Source: Carya illinoinensis | Taxonomy: Eukaryota; Streptophyta; Magnoliopsida; Fagales; Juglandaceae | DNA: 64,000 nucleotides | Reading direction: 5' to 3' | NCBI RefSeq assembly: GCF_018687715.1 | Contig: NC_056752.1 | Location: 14,811,001 to 14,875,000, forward strand | Shown: piece after piece, positions 25,870-37,644 of the stretch | How the letters are laid out: each line of letters starts with the position of its first letter | How positions within the stretch are numbered: position 1 is the stretch's first letter | Position numbers and translations under genes: made by a program | Notes under the pieces: model-generated | Database searches by the model: none | Told to the model about the DNA's origin: nothing | The model's input: only the letters and a program-made list of their open reading frames with translations

Positions 25870-25915
25870 TGTATAAACCACTCTTCTGTCCGCTACCTTC
25901 AACGACTACAATCTA

Positions 25916-26245
25916 AAAAAATCACCACCTCTATTCTCTCAAGAGAAAAAGGAGAGGAGACTCTTCAATGATGCTCTTGAACTAAGGCTTGGGTAGTTTC
26001 TATATGCAAGAGAGATATACATATATATATATAGGTGATCGGAGACCCAAGAGAAAAATGAGAGGAAGAAACATGCATGGGCATGGAACTCATCCCTGGG
26101 TTCTCATGGGCTTGGGCTTTTTGGGCCCATTTCAAAGTATTTGGCTCACATCTTGGATATTGTATAGAGTTAATAAAATGGGTTGGTCAGAATAGCCCAA
26201 AAAATATCTTTGGTTATCCGAATATTTTTGAGTTAAAGAAATTTT
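25916..26245. other. Spacer between LINE and TRIM-like element
   Basis: This is probably LINE 5' untranslated sequence followed by flanking DNA, with an (AT)n run near 26,015-26,030. No gene is recognised. Confidence 0.5.
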
Positions 26246-26249
26246 TTGA

Positions 26250-26890
26250 GTTATGTGTTTAATAAAAATTAATCAGCCATGCAACAAATTATAGAATGGA
26301 AAAACTCATTCCATAACTCAACAAAAAGATTCCACCGGGTCAAATGATTTTAACCTAAATATCAACCTCAATAAAAATCCATACTCTGCCATAATAAATT
26401 TTGGGCCTACAACCTCCCCAAAATTATTTGTTACATACCAAGTGGACTTTTCATATCTATTAATCCAAAAGGACAAAAAGAAAAAAAAAATTATAGAGCC
26501 TGCGATTAACTTAGGCTTGGTGCTAGGCTTGAGTGTTACATTAAATGGCATCAGAGCCCATTTTAACCAGAAATGTGGAACTTGAACCATGCCATCTACA
26601 ATGGACTGGCAAAATGAGGACATCGTGAGTTTAAGAGTGGAAGATTGTGATACCCCATATGATAAGGATAATGATAGGTGATGTATGGGACCTCACACTG
26701 CTTGGTAAGGAAAAGTTCTTACTCTTTATAAGGTTCTAACAGGGCTTCAATTGTATCATTGACTAGTCATTTTGGAGTATAGGGTATGAGGTTTGGGTCT
26801 TCTATTAGGATGTTACTGACTTAATTAAGGTGTACAACTGAGGGTCAAACCCATTTGAGTTGTCTATGGTAAGTAGGTTTGTAACTTGAT
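26250..26890 (+). mobile_element. TRIM-like small LTR retrotransposon remnant
   Basis: An LTR end (...GGCTTGAGTGTTACA, 26,540) is followed by the primer-binding site TGGCATCAGAGCCC at 26,546-26,559. About 85 bp later comes GAGTGGAAGAT and a new LTR start at 26,646, TGTGATACCCCATATGATAAGG. An interior of about 100 bp with a primer-binding site and short purine tract is typical of terminal-repeat retrotransposons in miniature. The left LTR is degraded: its first half is not recognisable. The right LTR fades out at about 26,890. No coding capacity. Confidence 0.65.
26546..26559 (+). promoter_or_regulatory. Primer-binding site of the TRIM-like element
   Basis: TGGCATCAGAGCCC is one substitution from the initiator tRNA-Met complement TGGTATCAGAGCC. 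It is placed six bases after the LTR end TGTTACA. Confidence 0.8.
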
Positions 26891-26894
26891 GGAG

Positions 26895-27085
26895 ATCAAT
26901 TTTGTGCTTACGTAATGCTACGTACAAGTATGGAGTATGTAAGTACAGCACAATCATTTTGAAAAAGAGATGAATCCCCTATTAAATAATTAGCTATTTT
27001 TCATGTGGGTCTCATATTTATTCACTTTTTTCAAAATGATTGTCTGACGCAACTTCACGACAGCAAATATCATTTCTCTTGGTGC
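26895..27085. mobile_element. Fold-back MITE candidate
   Basis: The inverted arms CAATCATTTTGAAAAAG (26,951-26,967) and CACTTTTTTCAAAATGATTG (27,023-27,042) enclose a short AT-rich loop with the word GTGGGTCTCATATTTATTC. The layout and words parallel the fold-back element at 40.3 kb (CGCTTTGAAAAAA ... TGGGACCCACAT). Outer ends and target duplication are not clear. Confidence 0.55.
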
Positions 27086-27089
27086 ATTA

Positions 27090-28321
27090 TTCACTAATTG
27101 AATAATAAGTATAAATATGTGTGTTTAAATAAAAGGATAAAAATCACAAATTATGTATTGGTGTGTGATGTAGAAGATGATAAGTATAATTTTCTTTGAA
27201 TAATATTATTACTTTAAAAATAATACTTTATTAAATAGGTGCCGACAAACTGATTACTTGATTAAAAATTTAACTCCACATCTTAAATATTATTTTAAAG
27301 TTTATAATATATTTAATAACAATAATAACAAAATAATAAGTTTACTCCATAATTTTGTGTTCTTTTTTTTTTTATGCAAATAGTTTTTTTTCCATTCATG
27401 TATCTTAATATATAAATATATTTATATAGAAGTGATAAGGCGGGCAACTGAAATGTTTGTTTTTGTTTTTTTGTATTTTTTAATAAAAGTATAGTGCATT
27501 TATTAATAATGGACATTATAACTCTGACCTGAAACATATATTACATGCAAATTACAACATTAATAGCTCTCCAGTATATAATAGTACTGGCATGGTCTAG
27601 TCCAAGCTGCATATCTCTACAAACTCATAGTCTGAGAGACAACATAACTTTGTCCAAGACAAAGTGAAACAAACCTCATACTCCATCTAAAACAGAGTAG
27701 ATGACACACTCTATGGAAATATGTCCAAGCGACAATGTGTTCTTTTTTTTATTTTTTTATTTTCTAAAACAAAAGACATTACAAAAATTAAAAATACATG
27801 GGAAAATAATGAACTACAGCTTGAAAAGTTGTAGATCCGTTTCTTCAACCTTGGAGGAGCATAAAAAAAAACGAACAACTATGATGGCGCGTGAGAGCCA
27901 CGCGCCACCTAGGAGTATGGAGGACAATCAGATTTGAAGTAACCGTTGACCCTGGACCCAGAATAGTCGCGCATGAAGGTAAAAGAGCACCTCTAAAGGA
28001 GGCGCGTGGGTTTCACATGCCCTCTTTGGACTGCATGTGTGGCTCACGCATTGTTCTGCTCTGCATGTGTGGTGGTTGCCAGATCCAGAGAGCAACAAAT
28101 CGCCTTCCACCATACTTTTCCCTGAAAAACAACAAAAAAATAAATAAAAGAAAATAAGAAAATAAGTGAGAAGATGGAGGAGAGAAGAGGGAGGGAGGAA
28201 GAAGGGAGGAGCCGAAGCTCCTCTCCCTTTGTGTAGATCTGGTTTTGAAGGAGTTTCTAGAGAGAGGTGGGAGTCTCTTTCTCTAACTTGTTTTGGCTTT
28301 GTTCATGATACTGGCACTTTC
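27090..28321. other. AT-rich spacer without recognised gene
   Basis: Very AT-rich to 27,560. After that comes more balanced sequence containing two GGCGCGTG...CACGCGCC-style words (27,890-28,060). A plus frame at 27,891-28,157 has no recognised domain. A purine-rich GGAGGAGAGAAGAGGG stretch precedes repeat A copy 2. Confidence 0.5.
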
Positions 28322-28950
28322 AGGCAACCAAAGTGTTGCACAACCTATATTACTAACTATAGGGTCTGACAGTTGAGGGGAATAATTATCCCATGGTGAC
28401 TCCATAGTAAACTAGCTTGTTAAAATCTTACTTAATATTGAAGGAAACGACTCGCATTCATGTAAATAAGTGCAATGAGTCCTATTTACTAGAGGAAAGG
28501 AAGTTGTGCAGAGTTTATCAAGTGATGAATATTGAAAAGTGGGAGAGAGTAAAAAGGTGAGGTGTGAAGTGGGCTTGGAAATGAAGGAAAATGAAAAAGA
28601 AAAAAATAAAATAAAATAGAAAGTGGAGGTATGCATATCATTGATGTAAGATAGAGAGAGGGGAAGAAAAGAAAATAAAAGAAAATTATTTTTTATTAAT
28701 CAAGGTAAGTGGAAACCAAGTTAGTCATATGAACAAATTTGTGGATTATTTATTATTGTTATTTCATTCATGTGACAAGCTAATTATTCATGAGCGAGGC
28801 TAGGGGCCTAACACAATGAGTATAGGGGATTTACACCCTCCAATAGCATTTGACACATCTGCATTCTAATAGAAGAAAATCAAAACTGCCCTCATGTAAG
28901 TAGAGCCCATATAATCCCCCACCCCCTCATTCTCTCTCTTTCTCCTCTCT
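28322..28950 (+). repeat. Dispersed repeat A, copy 2
   Basis: Collinear with 1,019-1,640 from GCAACCAAAGTGTTGCACAAC to the TCTCTCTCTTTCTCC end. It is joined without a gap to LTR B at 28,951. The left flank differs from that of copy 1, so the shared segment is a discrete unit about 620-630 bp long. Confidence 0.75.
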
Positions 28951-30045
28951 ATTACATGAGTATGTCATGAGGTACATCTAAGTCATGCATGAGTCCTTTA
29001 TTTTTATCACGACCCCAAGAATTGGGATAGGGAGTTATCCTAGTGGAACTCCTTTGCCCATGTTAGAGTATTTAAATTGGATGTTGAATCTCCTAGGTTG
29101 ACAAAGTATAGTCAACAAGCTTCGAATAAGACCTAAGCAACTGGTTGCTGGAACAAAGTCAAATACCAAATGCTGGTAGTGCCAACTACACGTACAACAG
29201 TTTCACCAATTTAATTATCATAATGTACTCACAGCTAGCATAGATGCCTTTGATGTTATGCGGTACCGAAAAGAGCACACAACCATCGAGGAGTCATGGA
29301 GCATCTCCAGTTCACGTTAAACAAACATGTATATGTAACAAGGTTAGGTTCACATCAAGTCATGTCATGTTAAATTCAAGTGATGTTATATTCATGTACA
29401 GTCATGTTATGTACAAGTCATGTCCCTCATATTCAAGTCTATCTCATGATGCATATACGTCATTTTACTATCATGAATGCCTATGTATATTGTCGGTAGT
29501 TTAGAAGCTACTTGCTGAGATTTGTAGAAATCTTACTCGTAGTTCCAACTACCATTCCTTCTAGAATGGTAGACTATGTGTAAGAACTTGGAGAACCCAC
29601 GCACAACCATTTGCAAGAGGTCGAATAGACCATACAGCAATGACGCGAAACTGATAGCGTTGATACTCCATTTTCTGGATATGATTTTGGATATTATAGC
29701 CGAGTTGCATGAGTAACTCAGTGATTTAGTTTAGTAATTTATATTTTTGGCCTATACTTATAGAGTGTCGTCTTCATTACCTATTTTGTTACAAATTTAT
29801 TGGACAAGTGTTATAACATTTTGGATATGTGCTTATTATGGAATTATGAATCAAGATTATGTTTTAGGAAGTAATGTTCTCATATGTATTGCTAAAAAAA
29901 GAGTATCTACTGTGAATACTACATATTGTTAGATGCATGTTAGGTGTATTGCATATTTAACTGTCATGAACGAGTATATGTAACATTGTATTGCATGTCC
30001 CGATACTTCATGGTCTGTCAAATCTCAAGCAGAGTTTGGAAGGCA
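28951..30045 (+). repeat. LTR B, 3' part (copy b)
   Basis: Aligns with 17,161-18,057 and, at its end, with 14,930-15,508 and the solo LTR at 33.6-37.6 kb (minus strand). It runs from ATTACATGAGTATGTCATGA to ...CTCAAGCAGAGTTTGGAAGGCATCA. The right edge falls inside a Gypsy RNase H reading frame (CEIKYY just beyond), so LTR B is inserted in or fused to that gene. Confidence 0.7.
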
Positions 30046-31790
30046 TCATAGTACTTGATTTCACACCAATATTCACTTATACTACCAAGTAATTCCTTTG
30101 TCTCATATAAAGGTTTTTCTGGGTGAAGCAACGTCTCAAATTCTTATGGTTCATGTACACTTCACATGCCTCTCCATGCAAGAATTTAGCTAAATCTTCA
30201 GGGCAAAACTTTCAGCTACAAACTCCAAATCATGAGTGGGGTAGTTCTCTTCGTGATCTTTCAATTTCCTAGACGCATAAGCCATTACTCTTTGTTCTTG
30301 CATTAGAATGCATCCTAGTCAATACTTTTATACATCACTATAAACTACAAATGATTTGTGAGATTCTAGTAATGCTAATGTAGGAGTTGTGGTTAATCTT
30401 CTCTTTAGTTCCTCAAAGCTCTGCTCACACCTCTCAGTCCATACAAACTTGGCGTTCTTCCTAGTCAATGTCATGAGAGGACCTAATAATCTATAGAATT
30501 CTTCCATGAATCACCTATAATAACTAGCCAATCCCAAGAAACTCCTAACTTCATGCACCATGGTGGGATGTTGTCAATCCACAACTGCCTCAATCTTATT
30601 TGGGTCTATTGTGAGTCCCTTCCTCTGGAGATCACATGGCTAAGAAACTTAACCATCTATAGTCAAAACTCGCACTTGTTGAGTTTGGCAAACAACCTAT
30701 GTTACCAAATCTTTTCCAGTACCAACCATAGTTTCCATAATCCTTGACATTCATGGAATACATTAGGATATCATCTATGAATACTACCACAAACATATTC
30801 AATAATGATCTAAACACCCTATTCATGGTGTCCACAAATGCTTCTAGTCTAAATGGCATCACCATAAATTTGAAATGACCATACCGCATCTAAAATGCTG
30901 TTTTGGTATGTCTCCTTCCTTAATCCTTAATTGGGGGGAGCCAGACTTAAAATCAATCTTAGAGAATATTGCAGCTCCCTGCGACTGATCAAACAAATGA
31001 TCTATTCTCGATAAGGGATACATATTCTTTATGGTTGCCTTATTCAACTCTCAATAGTCAATGCACATTTTAAAGGTCTTATCTTTCTTCCTAACTAATA
31101 GTACTGGTGCTCCCAAGGTGATATACTTGGTCTAATAAATCCTTTCGTCATCAGCTCTCGTAATTGGCGTTTTAGCTACTTTAACTTCTCTTGGAGGTGG
31201 TAATCCTAAAAATTCCTCAAATAATTCTGGGAATTCGTCCCCTATGGATATTCCTTGTAGTTCCTTTGGCCCTCTCTCCTTAAGCACTAAATAGGCTTTG
31301 GCTCCATTCGACAAATCCTTCTTGGCTTGTAGTGAGGTAATTATTCCTAGCATTGACCGTAATTTACTACCTTGGAATACTCTATCTTCCATCCCAGGCA
31401 CCTGGACCATCACCATTTGTTGTCAACAGTTAATACTTGCAAAGTGTCGAAACGACCAATCTATACCTAGTATGACGTCAAATCCAATCATACTAAACAC
31501 TACCAAGTCTACCCCTATAATGAATCTGCCCACTTCTAAGGGAAAACTCTCCACCACCTTAATACATAGAATCTTTTCTCTATTTGGTAGGGCTACGAAA
31601 ACCTTATCTGGCATTTGCTCCACCAAAAGCCACTTATTCTAGCGAACATAATAGACACAAATGACTAAGACACACTTAAGTGATCACATAGTAATAGAAC
31701 ATCCTAACTGGCCCTAAAATAACTAAAAAGCATAACTCTTATGACTATGCTCCTATAATGACTAACTAGTTAACAAAGGTTGGGGTTTTA
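30046..31790 (-). pseudogene. Ty3/Gypsy protease, RT and RNase H, decayed
   Basis: On the minus strand, a gag-protease junction reads VYALALGEFNKDALETHEAG (about 31,870-31,790). The protease body follows (SFPLEVGRFIIGVDLVVF, then DVILGIDWSFRHFASINC at about 31,430). RT has [19 protein letters not shown] (about 30,950), [16 protein letters not shown] and the intact catalytic box VVVFIDDILMYS (about 30,770). RNase H begins at about 30,200 (EVYMNHKNLRRCFTQKN) and breaks off at CEIKYY, where LTR B starts. There are numerous stops and shifts. It is the same lineage as the 12.5-14.9 kb copy. Confidence 0.92.
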
Positions 31791-31794
31791 TATC

Positions 31795-32974
31795 TGTGAT
31801 GACACCTGCTTCATGAGTCTCTAGGGCATCCTTATTAAATTCTCCCAATGCGAGAGCATACACTCTTGCTTGTGCCACCTACCTTTGATCTCTCTATCCT
31901 CCAATAAGGCTTGTTTTATGGATTGGAAATGCCTGAGGGCAATCTTTCGTAAAATTTCCTACCCGCCCATGTGTGTAGTATGAGAGTGAGGCCTGAAGAC
32001 ACTCCCCTTCGTGAGACGTATGAAAATGACCGTACAACTATGTTCTTCCTCCCATACATACTTCAGGGGTAGTTTGTGGGCATACACCTATCCTCATTAC
32101 AAACTTTGGAGGAGAACCCAAATGGCTGCCTTCTCCCATGAACATCCTACTCTTTTGACTGGTCATAACAATCTCCAAATTACAGTGCTCAAGTTCCTTA
32201 GAGATACGTTCATTAACCTCTGAAAATCCTTAATCTCCAAGCAACCTACTTGTGTCCGTAAACGTGACTATTGCTCATCCTGAAACTTCTCCATATGCAT
32301 TTCTTCTCTAGACATAAACTGAGTCGCAAACCTTCCAAGTTCCATGAATTTAGCAACATATAGTTCCACTTGCCCTTTGAAAGCAATATATTCCCTCACG
32401 TTGTCACCGTCATCACATCATCCCCTCCTTATTAGGAATTTCATACTCAAAATTTAGTAAGGACCATCCCTTGATATGACATACCCAGGGATGTTCACGA
32501 GGCAAGGCTTCCTTTGGTGTTCTTTATCAACACCAATTGAGGTGAAGACCTACCGACCTCAATCTGCCAATGGACCTTTGCATCTTCAACTAGGATAATA
32601 GCTCCCTCCTCTTGCCTCCTTCATCGGCTGCTTTTGGTGCACTCGTCTACTCTATTCTCTCACATCCTAGCTCCTCCACTAGATTCATCCTCACATGACA
32701 CTGGTGAATCCTTACCCTTGTCCATTTCTTGATCATCACAATTTTAGACAATTCATTTCTCCCCTCATTGTCCTATAGTCGTGCTATCATGGTCCAACAT
32801 TTCCATTATCAAGGCCCTAGCACTCTAAGAGCTTTCTTCGTCTCAGCGACATTCCTCCTCTACTTGATGGCATTTTACTTCTAGCATTGTTGATTTTTGT
32901 CGTTCTTCCATTAATCAGTGCATTATTTCTGGTGGTATGGCTACATGTCGAGCCATCCTCTTCTCTTTCACCAT
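31795..32974 (-). pseudogene. Ty3/Gypsy gag, decayed
   Basis: The ATG at 32,974 opens MVKEKRMARHVAIPPEIMH. Further in is the Retrotrans_gag core VELYVAKFMELGRFATQFMS followed by REEMHMEKFQDEQ (about 32,370-32,290). The CCHC knuckle region is reduced to a remnant near 31,940 (FYERLPSGISNP). Gag runs straight on into the protease below. The odd feature is upstream: only 128 bp separate this start from the stop of an integrase gene on the same strand, with no LTR, primer-binding site or polypurine tract between. Confidence 0.82.
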
Positions 32975-33102
32975 GATAATAGTTTGAGTGTTCTTGATAT
33001 TCTAGTCTAAAAGGGCAATCTAAGGATCATTTATAGATGCACTGTTACCTTAGAATGGTCCAAACTACCCCTGCTCTGTGAGTTACAGTTCACTCATTGC
33101 AA

Positions 33103-33571
33103 CTAGAATAAGTATAGGAATAGCTCTTATATGACCCGCTTTTTTTTCTATGTAAACTCCTAGTTTTCCATGTCTCCCCATCGCACCTTCATCAATGGGA
33201 CGATTTTTGACACTAGTCTTACTTCCTTCTAGTCTACAATGCTTACAATTCTTTTCCAGTAAGTGAGGTTTGGTTGCAGGGAAGCCATATTTTGGTTAAT
33301 CATTTGTGGTTCCCAAAACTCTTTCTTAACAAGGATACATGGTGCACGTTATGGATCCCTTCATACTCTGTAGGTAACACCACTCTATACGCCACTAGGC
33401 CTTCCTTCTCTATTACTTGGTAAGGTCCAATATACCTTGGGCTTAAATTTTCATCTCAACCCAAACCTTTTTACTCCCTTCTTGGGTGATGCCTTGAGAT
33501 ACACACAGTCACCTTACAACTGTATAATTCTTCTGCCTACTTTGGGCTGTGGCCATCCTTTCTTGTATGAA
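33103..33571 (-). pseudogene. Ty3/Gypsy integrase C-terminus with chromodomain-type tail
   Basis: On the minus strand FIQERMATAQSRQKNYTVVR begins at 33,571. Further blocks correspond to LSPRYIGPYQVIEKEG, VAYRVVLP and IHNVHHVSLL, the GPY/F region. The final VPLMKVRW ... ELFLYLF stop at 33,103 is the chromodomain-like end of this Gypsy lineage. It is the continuation of the integrase piece at 37,645-38,490. Removing the 4.06-kb insert between them restores EQLK followed by FIQERM in frame. Stops within the tail show decay. Confidence 0.88.
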
Positions 33572-33576
33572 CTTAA
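33572..33576. repeat. Left target-site copy of the solo LTR (CTTAA)
   Basis: CTTAA here and CTTGA at 37,640-37,644 flank the inserted LTR. They differ by one transition and fit the five bases shared by the interrupted integrase gene. Confidence 0.75.
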
Positions 33577-36500
33577 TAGGATCCCCTATACCCCGCTTGA
33601 GATTTGATGGAAATTGAAATGTCGGGACATGTAACATAAACCTACATACCCTTGTACATGACAGATAAGAACACAATGCACCTAACATGCTTATAATAGT
33701 ATGCAATAATTGTAGTAGAATATAATTGAATCATTGTATAGTAACAGAACTACTATTATCCCAAGTTCATAAAGCTTAATAAAGCATACCTTACTAGTCT
33801 AAAGTCCACCATACCTTACTAGTCTAAAGTCCACCAAGTAAGGTATAAACTAAAACATAACAAAGTCAACGAGTATCAACTCCTTATTACAAATCATAAC
33901 AAGTCCTAATAATGAGCAAACTTCCCAAAACATATTCTTGTATTTTCTCGATGATCTCCAAAACCATCTCCAGAAACATTACTATCACCTCCAATCTTCT
34001 ATCATCCTAAATAAACTTGATCCAACTAGCTTTCATCAACACCAACCTACCTAGGAGAATTGGGTCCTACTATAATTTCTACCATTTTAGGGGGAATGGT
34101 AGTTGAGACTAACATAGTGAGATTTCTTAAAATACCAGCAAGTTAACAACCAACATACACTGGGATAATATAAACATGACAAATAATAAACTAAACATCA
34201 TGTGTATGCATGGATAGATTTTTCAAAAACTATATTATTCTCTCATCCAAAATCCTTAACATTTTTTAGGAAACATTAATGCATATTTTCTTATAGAAAA
34301 CAAATCTTGCTTAATCAATAGCACAAAGTGCTTCGTAAATTCATATGGTATCTCTAGAGAACCGATCATCATTCTTATGGCACCTCATGGCTCCCTATTT
34401 GGCTATGTGAACCTAGTAGTTACCTCATCACAAATCTTAGGTGTGACTACGTCTTATACAGAAATCTCATAATAGTATGAATTAACCATTACTGTGAGCC
34501 TTAAGGCACACCCACCAGAGTTAGGTGTCCAACTTCACTCCAGCTACCTTTAAAAAGAACCCATTCTAAGTATGTTAACTATTTTTCATCAACCTAGGGG
34601 ATTATACTCCATTCTTAATAACTCCAAAGTGGACAGATGAGTTCCACTAGGATAATCGCCCATCAAAACATTGGGTCGTGCTAAAAATATTTTCATGCTA
34701 CACTCATGATAAAAGTATTTCCTGACGTGTGTTTATTTTTCGTGGCAGGTATCGTGCTTCATTCTAAAATGACATATTGTCATGTATCATGTAGAATGGC
34801 ATATTTTCATGCTTTTATGCAGAGTAACATATATAGCCATGTCATGCTTCTAATCATTTAAGTGATTAAATTCTTATGACATTTCATGATAAAAGATAAC
34901 ATTTGTAATAGGAATGTGGTGTTTATACAAAGCCATACAAATGTTATCCAAGAGTAAGTTAGAGGTTAACTTACAAGTTCCTTGAGTTCTAAAGTCGATG
35001 CGGAAATGAGAGATGTACTAAAGTCTAGAACCATAAAACTATAGAAATTCCAGAATCTAACATACTAAAGTAATGATTACAAAATATGTCCCTTAAAGTC
35101 TCCCAAAAATGCAATTATTCCCCTAAAATTTCATTATTTGCATTTCGCCCCTAAACTTGGCAACATTTTTCAATTTCATGTATTTCTTATAAAATCATTT
35201 TTTACATTAGAATATAAAGACTCATGCAATTACCATGAAATACTTATCAAACCCGAAACATACAATGCACTAGATCGATTTCACTATGTGATTCAAGCCT
35301 ATGATCTTAATGAGATCTTTTTGATCCGCAAGTTAACACTTAAAAAATGCACTGAATCAAAGCTTAATAGGATTAAACATGCATTGACTGCAAGCTTAAT
35401 AGGATGCAAACACCTTAGATTCATGTCATACATAATCATATCGCCATCATTAACATAAACAACACCGTCATATAATACCCAACATGATGTTCCTAGCTTT
35501 TCCTTGGCATATGAACTCTAATAAATCATATTTTCTAATTTCTAGCATGCAAAGTACTCATTTCTAGATGGCATTAAAAATGACTTAAACAATTAATCCA
35601 TGACACCACAAGATAAACTTCAATCATATTGAAATCCTATAACCGAAGTCATGCCTCATGCTCAAACTAAAACATTGAACTAAATCCTTAAAAATAATTT
35701 GCTGTTTTTCTTAGATATATACTCATGATCATCATAATCAGACTTTAGCTAAGTCCATACCACCATATTAACTCATGTCATGACCATATTTCAAGATCAA
35801 TACAATCAATAACCAAAAACCTCAAGCTTGTACCGAAATCATGCTTTCAAAAATACACTCCATAAAACTCAATTCAACCTCGGTTTAATGCTTCAAATCA
35901 GTGCTTAACATGTTGATTTCACTTCCAATAAAATTAAATATTACCAGGGATCTACTCACCGAACCGAATTTTTCATGCACGCAAGAACCGAATCTCCAAG
36001 GGTGCTTACGCTAACTTCTCGGTTTCACTATTTCTCAAAGGATCACTTGGCTCACAAGAACTTGTATTATACTTGGTGATGTCGTGGGATGAAGAGAGGA
36101 AGGAAGTGTGAGGTTATAAGGCTTGGTTTGCAAAGTAACGATGGACTTGGAGATGCATATTCTCGGTGACTTGAAGTGTTTGCATGCATCCTTTCAAGTA
36201 GGTGTGCAGCTGTGTGTATGATTAATTATTACCCTAAGGACAATGACCAAGTGTGTGGAAGTGGTGCAGAAGTTTCAGATTCACATGTGGAGTCAGATGG
36301 GGTTTCAGTTTCCCAAATAAAACCAGACTCAGTTGGCTGGTTTAGGCTCAAAAGCATGTCCAACCATTCTCGATTTTGACCCTTTCATGCTATGATCTTT
36401 GTGCCCTTTCAGGTGCTGTCGTGGTGACTTCCCAATATGAAGAGAAGTGACTGAATGGTGGACACATGGTGATGGTTTGCAGGAAAATAAAGAGTTTGAG

Positions 36501-37639
36501 TGGGGTGCTTCAACCGAGAAGAGCACATGACCTCCACGACCTTCCTTAATCAATTTGCACAAGTGTAGGGTGTTAGATTTGGTTGTCATAAGAGTGTCGT
36601 GGAAATCTTTTCTAGACCTAAAGGCTAGCTCAACAGGCGTGGGAGAGGGGCTGAGTTGATGCAGAAATAGATGAGAAAGCATTGATATACTTGGTTGCTC
36701 ATGTACCCTTTCCTGGATGCACTTGCTTGACTATTGAATAACCATGTATGAGCTACACTGGATTGGTGAGACAGATCTATGTTTTTTAAGGAAAAGATAT
36801 ATCGGAAAAGATACATGAAGTGGTTGGCAGCCCAAGTCCTTATCTTGTTGGGTTTTCATGGTGACAAAAGTGAATGATAAGTGACACGGCATAATGAGAT
36901 GCTTCTCTAAGATTCTTAGGGCTGTAAATGTGTTCTAATCTGATCATGATGGGGTGAAACTTGGCAGAAACAATAAACACTAGGGGCGCATGGTATAGGA
37001 GCTCAAAAACTCCATGTGCTAGTGTGATCTGTTATCTTAGATTAGCAAAGATAAGATAAGAATCTAGAGCAAGCTTGGTCTCCAAGTTTTCCTAGTCTTG
37101 GGCCCCAAGTTCCCTTGAAGTTGAGCCTTAAGGTGGGCCTTGGTTTTGGGCCTTACTTTGGGCTTCAAGTTCCAATATATTGGGCCTCACCTTGGGCCTC
37201 TAATGCTTATTAAGTTGAGCCTTACATTGGGCCTTACCTTTTGCCTTTTCTTAACAACCTTGAACTTCCAAGCTCAACTAGATTTGGGCCCTTACCGTAC
37301 CCATCTAGCCTCCATAAATTGGTCAGAACCGGTTACCGTGCCCATGAGGTGGCAAGTCCTTCTCATGCCACGTGTCATCATCTCATTGGCCACTTGGCAT
37401 CACATTTTCATAAAGAATTTTCTATTGCTCTGTAAATCTCCAAAAACTCCAATTAGAGCAATGGTAGAAGTCATTTTGTAGAATTATGATCCTATGTGAC
37501 TCAATTATATCCAATAAGTTTGGTTCTCCTAAAGATCGAAAGCATTCATATTTTGACCTAATTCATATGACCCTTGTCCTTTGGTCCAACATCTTGTCAC
37601 AAGAATTCTTCAGCTCTTGTATTCTAGTGGGGTATCACA
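33577..37639 (-). mobile_element. Solo LTR of the LTR B family, about 4.06 kb
   Basis: On the minus strand it starts TGTGATACCCCACTAGAATAC at 37,639. It ends CTCAAGCGGGGTATAGGGGATCCTA at 33,577, parallel to the other LTR B ends (CCCAAGTATGATCTAGGGGCGTCACA). Near 34,100 it carries the shared ACTACCATTCCCC(C/T) block. Near 34,630 it carries the TTATCCTAGTGGAACTC block. No gag or pol lies inside, and the LTR start occurs only once. It is therefore one very long LTR left by LTR-LTR recombination, with 5-bp target copies either side. A GGGCCTTA(C/A)(C/T)TTGGGCC-rich tract lies at 37,080-37,250. Confidence 0.72.
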
Positions 37640-37644
37640 CTTGA

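Larger units (their letters stand above)
20506..25915 (-). mobile_element. L1-type LINE, nearly full length, inactive
   Basis: The minus strand carries the two-gene layout of plant L1 elements over about 5.4 kb: an ORF1 with DUF4283 and a large ORF2 with endonuclease, RT and RNase H, in that order. The 3' end, next to Gypsy LTR sequence at about 20.4 kb, shows no clear poly(A) tail. Target duplications were not found. Stops and frameshifts occur throughout. Confidence 0.9.
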
